From contig JAKISW010000031.1 in assembly GCA_021648375.1 (NCBI GenBank), forward strand, positions 1 to 32,384: a stretch of DNA of 32,384 bases, in the 5' to 3' direction. The notes under the pieces were generated by a model. The model was not told where the DNA came from, ran no database searches, and saw only the letters and a program-made list of their open reading frames with translations. A program made the translations under genes and the position numbers. The first letter of the stretch is position 1. Every line of letters begins with the position of its first letter. This DNA comes from Devosiaceae bacterium. GTDB taxonomy: Bacteria; Pseudomonadota; Alphaproteobacteria; Rhizobiales; Devosiaceae. This document shows, piece by piece, positions 8,526 to 16,483 of the stretch.

Positions 8526-10643
8526 ATGGATATAAAACTCACAAGTGATGACCGCATTGGCGGCTCCAGGCGCGGCGCATCAAAGCGCGGTGGCAAAAAA
8601 CCGTCTGCGCGAAACACCAAATCCAGCCGGGGCAATGCCGGGGCAAAAAAGTCATTTTTCAGTGGCGGTACAAATACAAAGAAACGTAATTCCAAACGCA
8701 AAAAAAAGCCAATCACCCTGTTTGGCATAATCGTTAAATTGACATATTGGTTATTGGTTTTGGGCATATGGGCTGGCATTGGGGTTGCAGCTATTGTTGC
8801 CTATTATGCATTGCAGCTGCCTGCATCTGATAGTTGGGCGGTGCCAGACAGGCCAGCCAATATTCGTATTGTTGCCACCAACGGGCAATTAATTTCCAAT
8901 CAGGGGCAAATGGGCGGAGAGGCCGTATTATTTCGCGAGCTGCCAGAATATGTTCCGGCAGCGGTGCTGGCCATTGAGGATCGGCGCTTTTTTGATCATA
9001 TAGGCATTGATCCGATAGGGATTTTAAGGGCGGCTCTTGGCAATATTCAGGCCGGAAGAGTTACCGCCGGTGGCTCTACCATCACCCAGCAGGTGGCAAA
9101 AAACCTGTTTTTAAGTCCGGACCAGACCCTGGGTCGCAAAGTTCAAGAAGCGTTGCTGGCCCTTTGGCTGGAGCAGAATTATTCTAAAATCCAGATTATG
9201 GAACTTTATTTAAACCGGGTATATTTTGGTGCTGGCGCATATGGAATCGAGGCCGCATCCCAGCGCTATTTTGCCAAATCCGCTCGCAATCTTTCTTTAG
9301 GCGAGGCGGCAATTCTGGCCGGACTTTTAAAAGCGCCATCGCGCCTTTCTCCTGCCACCAATCCTGAAGGGGCGGCCGAACGGGCCCGCATTGTGCTCAA
9401 AGCCATGGCCGAAGTGGGGTATATTTCTGCCCAGGAGGCTGAGGCGGCGGCAATTGATCCAAATCAACGTATAAGAACCCGCGTGGCAGGTGCCGAATAT
9501 TATGTGGCCGATTGGGTGGAAAGCCTGATGACATCCTATATCGGGGAGGTAACCCAGGATGTGATTGTAACCACCACCATTGATTGGGATTTGCAAAAAT
9601 TTGCAGAATTTACGGTACGCGAAGCTGTTTCCATCAATGGCGAAGAGAGGAATTTTTCTCAAGGCGCGCTGGTTTCAATGACCACAGGCGGGGCCGTTAA
9701 AGCTATTGTTGGTGGGGTTGATTATTCAGCTTCCCAGTTTAATCGCGCCGTTTCGGCCCGTCGGCAGTCCGGGTCCGCCTTCAAGCCATTGGTTTATCTT
9801 ACAGCCCTTGAGGCCGGGTTTACTCCAGATACTATTGTTGAGGATGCCCCTTTGGATTATGAGGGCTGGCAGCCAAAGAATTACAATGGTGAATATGCAG
9901 GCGACGTCACCCTTCGAGATGCCTTGACATTTTCATTGAACACGGTGGCCGCCAGACTGGCTATTGCGGTTTCTCCCCAGGCGGTGATCAACACTGCCTA
10001 TCGTCTTGGTATATCCTCCCAGATTGAACCGGTTCCCTCGATTTCGCTGGGCACGGCCGGAATATCCCTGCTTGAATTAACGGGAGCCTATGTGCCGTTT
10101 TCCAATGGCGGGGTTGGAGTAATTCCCTATGTGATAACTTCGATCCAGACTACTGAGGGCGAAATCCTTTATCAAAATATTCCCGCCGGACCTGGTCAGG
10201 TAATTGCACCTCAAAATGTGGCAATGATGAATGATATGCTTACCAATGCCATCGATATCGGTACGGGCAAGCGAGCCCACCTGGCCAACTGGCAGATTGC
10301 CGGAAAAACCGGAACCACCCAGTCAAACCGCGATGCACTGTTTATTGGATATTCTGCCAATCTCACCACCGGGGTATGGGTCGGCAATGATGATAACTCG
10401 TCCATGAAGGGAGTTGGCGGCGGAACATTCCCGGCAGAGATCTGGTCGGCATATATGACTCGGGCCCATGAGGGGCTGGTGCCAGCCAATTTACCCGTTG
10501 CCAGCAGCATGCCTCAACTATTAGATGGGTTCCCCCCTGATGGCCTGCCTCCACAAGATGTTCCACTCCAAGGTGGAACTCCGGGGCAACAGGAAAGACC
10601 GCGCACTCTGGTTGATCTGATCAATGAATTGTTTGGGAATTAA
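8526..10643 (+). CDS. Class A penicillin-binding protein (GT51 glycosyltransferase + transpeptidase)
   Basis: This bifunctional peptidoglycan synthase polymerises lipid II and cross-links stem peptides on the periplasmic side. The N terminus (about 60 residues) is very basic and Ser/Gly/Lys-rich, followed by one membrane anchor near residues 67-92. The GT51 domain has EDRRFFDHIGID (catalytic Glu about 151) and GGSTITQQVAKNLFL. The transpeptidase domain has S417-A-F-K420, a SLN triad in TFSLNTVAA, and K594-T-G. The total of about 705 residues is on the short side; no separate OB domain is evident. A TTG at 8517 is also in frame, but ATG 8526 is more plausible; neither has a clear ribosome site, and the start lies at the edge of a palindromic repeat. 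Confidence 0.93.
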   Translation: MDIKLTSDDRIGGSRRGASKRGGKKPSARNTKSSRGNAGAKKSFFSGGTNTKKRNSKRKKKPITLFGIIVKLTYWLLVLGIWAGIGVAAIVAYYALQLPASDSWAVPDRPANIRIVATNGQLISNQGQMGGEAVLFRELPEYVPAAVLAIEDRRFFDHIGIDPIGILRAALGNIQAGRVTAGGSTITQQVAKNLFLSPDQTLGRKVQEALLALWLEQNYSKIQIMELYLNRVYFGAGAYGIEAASQRYFAKSARNLSLGEAAILAGLLKAPSRLSPATNPEGAAERARIVLKAMAEVGYISAQEAEAAAIDPNQRIRTRVAGAEYYVADWVESLMTSYIGEVTQDVIVTTTIDWDLQKFAEFTVREAVSINGEERNFSQGALVSMTTGGAVKAIVGGVDYSASQFNRAVSARRQSGSAFKPLVYLTALEAGFTPDTIVEDAPLDYEGWQPKNYNGEYAGDVTLRDALTFSLNTVAARLAIAVSPQAVINTAYRLGISSQIEPVPSISLGTAGISLLELTGAYVPFSNGGVGVIPYVITSIQTTEGEILYQNIPAGPGQVIAPQNVAMMNDMLTNAIDIGTGKRAHLANWQIAGKTGTTQSNRDALFIGYSANLTTGVWVGNDDNSSMKGVGGGTFPAEIWSAYMTRAHEGLVPANLPVASSMPQLLDGFPPDGLPPQDVPLQGGTPGQQERPRTLVDLINELFGN

Positions 10644-10654
10644 TTTTTTCACCT

Positions 10655-10740
10655 CCCCGGCCAGCGAGCCGGGGTCTGGTTGTGCGGGGGGATTACCCGG
10701 GGTCTGATTATTTGAGGTCCCTGATCAAGTCCGGGACGGT
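10655..10740. terminator. Hairpin after the PBP gene plus a dispersed repeat copy
   Basis: CCCCGGC (10655-10661) and GCCGGGG (10668-10674) form a strong 7-bp GC hairpin 11 bases after the PBP stop. There is no T-run after it, so it is only a possible terminator. Bases 10717-10740 contain GTCCC/GGGAC arms around TGATCAAGTCC, a reversed and diverged copy of the GTCAT...ATCC repeat family. Confidence 0.45.
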
Positions 10741-10808
10741 GCAGCGTTGGAACGGGTACGAGCCGCGAGACAGATAAAACTGGCGAAGGCAGAACGCTAA
10801 AAAATCCC

Positions 10809-13370
10809 TCAGGCAGCGCCTGCAATGTCATGACAGATTAAATCGGAGTGTTTTGCGTTTGCATCCATTCCAAATTTATAAAACTCAGCAGCGGGCATAG
10901 GCTTGGCATAATAGTACCCCTGAACTTCTTCGCAATTCTGCTGCTTCAAAAAACTCTCCTGGGCCAGTGTTTCAACTCCTTCAGCAATCACCTCAAGCCC
11001 CAGGGATTGAGCCATCAATATTATTGAATGTACAATTGCAGTTTCTTTTTCGTCTCCCGGTATATGCTCAAGGAAACTTCTGTCAATTTTGATCCGTGTC
11101 AAAGGATAGTTCAACAGATAGCTGAGGGAAGCGTAGCCTGTGCCAAAATCATCAAAAGCAATGCCTACACCTTTATCCCTAAGAATTTTTAAGGGATCAA
11201 TTATTGAGTTTTTTAAACCTATGGCGATATTCTCGGTAATTTCCAACTCTAGCGCGCTCGCTTCAAGACCGGACATGGTAAGGGCCTTATTCACGTCCCT
11301 GATCAAAGTGTCATTATCAAATTGGGCCGCAAAAAGATTTACCCCCATACGTAAATTCCCCAGGCCTCGATTTTTCCAATTTGCGGTTTGATTAAGTGCG
11401 TTTTGCATAATCCAGTTACCCACATCATAGGCAATCAGACTATTGCCAAGCGCATCAATAAAGGTGCCGGGCTGGCATATCCCCTGGTCTGGACGGCGCC
11501 AACGTAACAGGGCTTCAGCCCCGATCAAACGGTTATCTTTAAGGCGTATCTGCGGTTGATAAAACAGTTCAAACTCATCATTTTCAAATGCCCGCCGCAG
11601 GTCAGCATCAAGTTGGTGCTTGGCCTGAACCCTTGCTTTCATCGACATGTCAAAAAGTTTGATGTTTTGGCTTTGGTCCGCCAATGCCAATGCCAATGCC
11701 AGACTGGCATTGGTCAGCAATTCTTCCACGGTTTTGCCGTGGGAGGGCCCGATTGCCAAGCCGGCCTGGATATCCAGATGTATAGACTGTCCTTCAATTT
11801 TAAATGGCTGGCTCATCTGCTCAAGTATCGGTTTAACGATAGCCATAATCGCCACCGGATCTGCCAGATCGCACATTGCCAACGCAAAATCATACCGGTC
11901 TGTGCGATAGATTTGTGAATTGTCTGGAGAAAGCCGACAAAGACGTTGTGCCACATCAATCAGCAACCTGTCTGCGCTGGCATGCTCAAATGAATTGTTT
12001 ACCTCGGCAAATCCGTTGATGCAAAATTTGGTTACAAACAAAGAATCGCATGCCGGCTCGGCGCAATTATAAAAATGTTCCCCTAAATTCAGCTTCAAGC
12101 ATTCCCGGTTTGGCAATTTTGTTAACTGGTCCTGATATGCTAGGCGGTTCAATTGCTCTTCATGGGCCAAACGATCGGTAATATCCTGAGCGCAATAGGC
12201 GGCAGAAAGTATCTCCCCGCTTGGCGATATTATGGGTGCGGCAGAAATTTCTACCGCAACCAGTGTACCATCTTTTTTAATCCGCTTTCGCTGCAAATTC
12301 CTGACTGTTTGACCATGAAACACCTGATCAATCAGAGTTGAGAGCTGTTGGCTGCCATTCTGTTCATCAGGAGGAATTAACTGATAAGGCTTGCCAATTA
12401 CCTCTCTGGCCTTAAATCCGAAAAGCTGTTCCGCCCCAAGGTTCCAGGAAAGCACCTTTATATTTTTATCCAGAACAAAAATGGCTATAGGGGCCGAATC
12501 AACAACAGCCTTTAAGGTATCATTGGCCTCTTTCTCTCTCTTTTCTGCCTTTATTCGTTCGGAAATATCCTGTACGGAATAGGTGATTGCATAAATATTT
12601 CCCTCATCATCATACATTGGCGCGGTATCGATCGAAACATCAAACATTGTCCCGTTCTTATGACGTCGAAAGCGATGGACATTTCGCACAGTTTTTCCAG
12701 CAAACGCATCGTTGTACAAGGCCAGGCACTGGTCAGTTTTGCCTATAATATAGGGGAATTCTTCATAGGGTAGGCCGATTATTTCGCTTGCCGGATAACC
12801 AAACAGATTTTCGGCCGCCCGGCTCCATGAGATTATTCTTTTGTCATGTCCAACCGAAAAAATTGCCACTGGAGCGGCGTCAAAAATTGCACTCAGTGCT
12901 TCTCGGGCCTTGCGCTCATTTTCTTGTGTTGCAATTTTTTCACTGATGTCGCGAATTACCGTAATTGTAACGCTTTTATCTTCGGATGGGGAAAGCATGA
13001 TATCAACGGGAAAACAACTTCCATCCTTGCGCCGGGCCTGAAATTTTGCCCCTGTCTCCATGGGCCTGCCTGTATTTGACGCAGTGGTATTCATATAGCC
13101 GTTACGTTTTTTTACGTGGGATTTTCGGTGGGATTCCGGCAAAAGCATTTCGATGGTATTGCCCAGCATTTCTTCTTTTTCATAACCCAGCATTTCAATC
13201 AGGTTTTTGTTCACCCCGGAAATGTTACCTTTGTTATCAACGATCAATATCGCATCTGGATATTGCTCAAACAAAAAGTCACTTTCCCATATATCACCGG
13301 CTTGAGGTGCGGATTTTTTACAAACCAGATCTGAGGCCCAATTCTTTGGGTTTTTTTGTAGGTTTTTCAA
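10809..13370 (-). CDS. PAS-PAS-PAS-degenerate GGDEF-EAL cyclic-di-GMP phosphodiesterase
   Basis: The 853-residue protein has no membrane segment. Three PAS domains (about 28-140, 150-265 and 278-395), each ended by a PAC-like block (VIRDISEKIA, SVQDISERIK, CAQDITDRLA), precede a GGDEF-fold domain (about 410-565) and an EAL domain (about 590-835). The GGDEF signature is replaced by RTDRYDF (489-495), so cyclase activity is unlikely. The EAL domain keeps EALLRW (E619), VNLFAAQF, LEITEN, DDFGTGYASL, IKIDRSF, VIAEGVET and QGYYYAKP, so it is probably an active phosphodiesterase lowering c-di-GMP in response to a PAS-sensed cue. The start is TTG 13370: an in-frame TAA lies just upstream and the next Met is well inside PAS1. 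Confidence 0.9.
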   Translation of the reverse strand: MKNLQKNPKNWASDLVCKKSAPQAGDIWESDFLFEQYPDAILIVDNKGNISGVNKNLIEMLGYEKEEMLGNTIEMLLPESHRKSHVKKRNGYMNTTASNTGRPMETGAKFQARRKDGSCFPVDIMLSPSEDKSVTITVIRDISEKIATQENERKAREALSAIFDAAPVAIFSVGHDKRIISWSRAAENLFGYPASEIIGLPYEEFPYIIGKTDQCLALYNDAFAGKTVRNVHRFRRHKNGTMFDVSIDTAPMYDDEGNIYAITYSVQDISERIKAEKREKEANDTLKAVVDSAPIAIFVLDKNIKVLSWNLGAEQLFGFKAREVIGKPYQLIPPDEQNGSQQLSTLIDQVFHGQTVRNLQRKRIKKDGTLVAVEISAAPIISPSGEILSAAYCAQDITDRLAHEEQLNRLAYQDQLTKLPNRECLKLNLGEHFYNCAEPACDSLFVTKFCINGFAEVNNSFEHASADRLLIDVAQRLCRLSPDNSQIYRTDRYDFALAMCDLADPVAIMAIVKPILEQMSQPFKIEGQSIHLDIQAGLAIGPSHGKTVEELLTNASLALALALADQSQNIKLFDMSMKARVQAKHQLDADLRRAFENDEFELFYQPQIRLKDNRLIGAEALLRWRRPDQGICQPGTFIDALGNSLIAYDVGNWIMQNALNQTANWKNRGLGNLRMGVNLFAAQFDNDTLIRDVNKALTMSGLEASALELEITENIAIGLKNSIIDPLKILRDKGVGIAFDDFGTGYASLSYLLNYPLTRIKIDRSFLEHIPGDEKETAIVHSIILMAQSLGLEVIAEGVETLAQESFLKQQNCEEVQGYYYAKPMPAAEFYKFGMDANAKHSDLICHDIAGAA

Positions 13371-13628
13371 GCGCTTCTGCCCTTATAAAACATTTTGTAA
13401 CAAATAGAATTACTATGGATATATCAAATGCTTGTTAATGGTAGTTTAAATTTGATGCCTGCAAACCTATAATTTATACTTTTGTCAGGGGCGCTTGCCA
13501 TCGGAAGGTTTTCATGCCTCAAATGTCTTGGTAAGTGAGCAGTGCTTTCAAAAAAATAGCCAAAACTGCAATTGCTGTTGCAAAAATCCCGCAAATTTTG
13601 TTCCATGGGAAAAAGCGAGGAGAAAATA

Positions 13629-14831
13629 ATGAGTTCATATTTTAAAAACACCCCTGACCGTAAAGGTTTTTTTGGTGAATATGGGGGCGCCATGCTGCCG
13701 CCGCCGCTGGTTCCCCATTTCAAGGAAATAGAAGATGCCTATGACAGGCTCTCAAAATCCGGTGAGTTTCTCAACGACCTGAAATATATACGAAAGCATT
13801 TTCAGGGCCGTCCAACCCCGATTTCTTATTTGCGCAATCTCTCGAAAACCAGCGGTGGAGCACAAATTTATGCCAAGCGTGAAGATCTTAATCACACAGG
13901 CGCCCACAAGCTTAACCATTGTATGGCCGAAGCATTGCTGGCCAAACATATGGGCAAAACCAAATTAATCGCCGAGACCGGAGCAGGCCAGCACGGGGTG
14001 GCCCTGGCCACCGCTGCCGCATATTTTGGTATGGAATGCGAAATCCACATGGGCGAAGTGGACATGAAAAAAGAGCATCCCAATGTGGTGCGCATGAAAC
14101 TTTTGGGCGCAACAGTTGTGCCGGTCGGTGAGGGTGCAAAAACCCTCAAAGAAGCCGTAGACAGCGCTTTTGGTTCCTATATGGGACAGGCAGATACTGC
14201 ATTGTTTGGCATCGGATCGGTTGTCGGACCGCACCCTTTCCCAAAAATGGTACGCGATTTTCAAAAAATTGTCGGCACAGAAGCCCGTGAACAATTCATT
14301 GATATGACCGGTGAACTGCCTGATATGGTAGCTGCCTGTGTTGGTGGCGGCTCCAACGCCATGGGCCTGTTTTCCGGGTTTATTGATGATGAAGATGTTT
14401 CACTGCACGGGGTTGAGCCTCTTGGCACTTCGGAAAATTTAGGGGATCATGCGGCCACCATAACTTTTGGTGAGGACGGAGATATTCACGCATTCCGCAC
14501 TCTTGTGCTTAAGGACGCTGATGGCAATCCGGCCCCGGTAAACACCATAGCCTCGGGCCTTGATTATCCCGGTGTTGGTCCGGAACATGCCCATTTGCAC
14601 AAAATCGGTCGTGTAAATTATACCACGGCAACCGATAAGGAAGCGCTGGATGCATTTTATCAGCTTTCCTCAAAAGAGGGCATAATTCCCGCCCTTGAAA
14701 GTGCCCATGTGGTGGCATTTGCCACCCGCGAGGCAAAAAACCATCCCGGCTGTTCAATATTGATCAATCTTTCAGGACGTGGTGATAAGGATCTGGATTT
14801 TGTCGTTGATACCTATGGTTTTGAGAAATAG
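13629..14831 (+). CDS. trpB: Tryptophan synthase beta chain, stand-alone divergent paralog
   Basis: The protein is about 400 residues, normal for TrpB, a PLP enzyme joining indole and serine. The Schiff-base lysine is K94 in HTGAHKLNH and the catalytic Glu is E116 in ETGAGQHGVA; the 22-residue spacing equals that of K87 and E109 in the Salmonella enzyme. PLP phosphate loop CVGGGSNAMG, SGLDYPGVGPEH and NLSGRGDKD are kept. Differences are HKLNH for the usual HKINN and GRVNY for GRADY. No trpA or trpF is adjacent, so it may be a second TrpB rather than the main pathway enzyme. The start is fixed by an excellent AGGAG (13617-13621) seven bases before ATG 13629; an upstream in-frame TTG is rejected. 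Confidence 0.88.
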   Translation: MSSYFKNTPDRKGFFGEYGGAMLPPPLVPHFKEIEDAYDRLSKSGEFLNDLKYIRKHFQGRPTPISYLRNLSKTSGGAQIYAKREDLNHTGAHKLNHCMAEALLAKHMGKTKLIAETGAGQHGVALATAAAYFGMECEIHMGEVDMKKEHPNVVRMKLLGATVVPVGEGAKTLKEAVDSAFGSYMGQADTALFGIGSVVGPHPFPKMVRDFQKIVGTEAREQFIDMTGELPDMVAACVGGGSNAMGLFSGFIDDEDVSLHGVEPLGTSENLGDHAATITFGEDGDIHAFRTLVLKDADGNPAPVNTIASGLDYPGVGPEHAHLHKIGRVNYTTATDKEALDAFYQLSSKEGIIPALESAHVVAFATREAKNHPGCSILINLSGRGDKDLDFVVDTYGFEK

Positions 14832-14863
14832 TATTACAGATACTCATTAGTTCCAGATATAAA

Positions 14864-14908
14864 GCAGGCGGTTGCGGGTTAGAAACTCCCGTGACCGCTT
14901 ATTTTATT
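14864..14908 (+). terminator. Terminator after trpB, at the convergent junction
   Basis: GCGGT (14868-14872) pairs with ACCGC (14894-14898), with an inner CGGG/CCCG (14875-14878 / 14888-14891), followed by TTATTTTATTT on the + strand. It touches the stop of the convergent YgjP-like gene, so it fits a rho-independent end for trpB. Confidence 0.6.
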
Positions 14909-15642
14909 TCCGCCCCGTAGGCCATGAGCTGATTGCCGTTTGCTTTTAGCCAATCCCGTCCGCGCTCCATATCAGGCAGCGTCTGGAGAACTGTGTCCCA
15001 AAAAGCTTTCGAATGGTTCATTTCGCAAAGATGGGCCACTTCATGGGCCGCCACATAATCGAGCACAAAATCTGGAGCCATAATCAAGCGCCAATTATAA
15101 TTGATCCGGCCGGCGCTTGAGCATGATCCCCAGCGTGATGACTGCCCCTTGATACTTATGGAAGAAAAACTAACCCCAAGTGTTTTTGCGTGCTGCTGAC
15201 TTGCTTTTTCAAGATCACCATATGCTTCTTTTTTCAGCCAGTCCTTTAATCTTCGGGCTATATGTTTTTCGCCGCCGGGCACAACCAATTTTGGGGTTTC
15301 TAATAATATTCCCTGCTCGTGGGTCAAAACTTCAACCTGTCCGCGTGATTTGCCGGTGCCAAAAATCTGATAAATTTGCGCCCGGACTGGAAATTGTGCC
15401 CCCTCAATAAACACAACAGGTTTTGGGCGCTCATCTAACCTTTTGATAAGCCAACCTTTTTGCCTGTTCAAAAACTCCTTGGCATCCTTGATATTTCCCC
15501 TGGCCGGAACACTTAAAACCGGCTCGCCATTTGAGGCAATTCTAAGCCTGAAATTGCGCGCTTTTGCATATACCCGCACCCGAACTGCAATTGCCTGCGT
15601 CGCCAAAATCGGATCAGTGGCGTGATCGTTTGGCAATTCCAA
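14899..15642 (-). CDS. YgjP-like (DUF45) zinc metallopeptidase
   Basis: The 247-residue protein belongs to the YgjP/SprT-like DUF45 group. It has the block RWGSCS (170-174), then HEVAHLCEMNH with the HExxH zinc motif (H200, E201, H204) and a third ligand candidate H210. The N-terminal half has the usual beta-rich region of this family. No signal peptide is seen, so it is cytoplasmic; substrates of the family are not well defined. The first available start is TTG 15642 (an in-frame TAA lies further upstream and the next Met is residue 188), so the exact N terminus is uncertain. Confidence 0.87.
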   Translation of the reverse strand: MELPNDHATDPILATQAIAVRVRVYAKARNFRLRIASNGEPVLSVPARGNIKDAKEFLNRQKGWLIKRLDERPKPVVFIEGAQFPVRAQIYQIFGTGKSRGQVEVLTHEQGILLETPKLVVPGGEKHIARRLKDWLKKEAYGDLEKASQQHAKTLGVSFSSISIKGQSSRWGSCSSAGRINYNWRLIMAPDFVLDYVAAHEVAHLCEMNHSKAFWDTVLQTLPDMERGRDWLKANGNQLMAYGAEIK

Positions 15643-15730
15643 AAATTGCGGCCATTTTGGTTTTTTAAAAATATTAAAACTCGCTTACAAAGTGATTTGC
15701 TTTAGGTTTTGATTCTGGTGATTTTACAAT

Positions 15731-15765
15731 AAAAAAACGCCCCGTAAATGCGGGGCGTTAAATAT
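15731..15765 (-). terminator. Rho-independent terminator for the DUF2852 gene
   Basis: AACGCCCCG (15736-15744) and CGGGGCGTT (15751-15759) form a perfect 9-bp hairpin with a 6-base loop. Read on the - strand it is followed by a run of T (complement of the A-run 15731-15737), the textbook form for a transcript coming from the gene at 15813-16316. Confidence 0.88.
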
Positions 15766-15812
15766 TCATTTGCAATCGCTAATTTGGAATTGCTTTGATG
15801 GGGATCAAAAAA

Positions 15813-16316
15813 CTAGTTTTTGCGCCCTTTTCTTCCCTTTGAACCTTTGCGGTCAGAGCGATAATCTACATCTTCATCATCAATTGTTGTGTAATTTTCG
15901 CCCTGGTTTTTTGAGCGTTCATTCATAAAGCGATCAAATTCTTCCCGGTCTCTGGCCATATGCAGGTTTTGCATATAATCTTGAAACTGGCTTATTTCCT
16001 CATCAAGGCGGTCTCTTTCTTCTTCAAGACGGCGAAGCTGATCTTCGCGATATTTATCAAAGGCCGCGTTGCCGGTGTTAAAACCGTCTCTCTTATTGTA
16101 TGAACGGGCGAAATGGTTTTTTTTCCGGCTGCGTTTCCAGTTGCCCTTTTGCTTGTTAATCCAGCGATCAGCTTGCTCTGAAGATCCGCCAAAATGCTCG
16201 CCCCAAAGAATATAGGCCAGCATTGCCAGTCCCAGAGGCCAAAAAAGAATAAAGCCCAGAACCATCAGGGTGATAGTAATGAAGGACCAAGTTGGTTTTA
16301 TTAGTGCAGTGCTCAT
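15813..16316 (-). CDS. DUF2852 membrane protein
   Basis: The protein is about 167 residues. A hydrophobic helix near residues 8-37 (WSFITITLMVLGFILFWPLG) is followed by WGEHFGG, a basic stretch rich in Lys/Arg, and a charged coiled coil (KYREDQLRRLEEERDRLDEEI). The tail is basic (RKGSKGRKGRKN). This matches the alphaproteobacterial DUF2852 family, whose function is not known. ATG 16316 is chosen because GGGAG lies about 8 bases upstream; a longer in-frame form from 16361 uses a non-ATG start without such a site. It is transcribed away from regB and ends in a strong terminator. AAAACTAGTTTT at the stop codon is palindromic. Confidence 0.82.
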   Translation of the reverse strand: MSTALIKPTWSFITITLMVLGFILFWPLGLAMLAYILWGEHFGGSSEQADRWINKQKGNWKRSRKKNHFARSYNKRDGFNTGNAAFDKYREDQLRRLEEERDRLDEEISQFQDYMQNLHMARDREEFDRFMNERSKNQGENYTTIDDEDVDYRSDRKGSKGRKGRKN

Positions 16317-16369
16317 TTGTTTCTCCCAATCTTTTGCTCCCCTCATATGGTGTGTGCTCAATTATCCCG

Positions 16370-16399
16370 CAAGATGAAAAACCTTAAATTTTCATCTTG
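16370..16399. promoter_or_regulatory. Perfect 11-bp inverted repeat between DUF2852 and regB
   Basis: CAAGATGAAAA (16370-16380) is exactly complementary to TTTTCATCTTG (16389-16399), with an 8-base spacer. It lies in the shared upstream region of two divergent genes, 54 bp from the DUF2852 start and 84 bp from the regB start. This is where an operator would be expected; no matching known site was recognised. Confidence 0.5.
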
Positions 16400-16483
16400 A
16401 AATACCTGACCGGAACACCCATACCGGGCAAAAAAATTTGAAAAACCCTTATTGGAACAGCTTTTTTTGATGTTGATACCTTT

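Noticed and set aside
13572..13628. Longer TrpB from TTG 13572
   Set aside because: ATG 13629 has a strong AGGAG and gives the normal family length of about 400.
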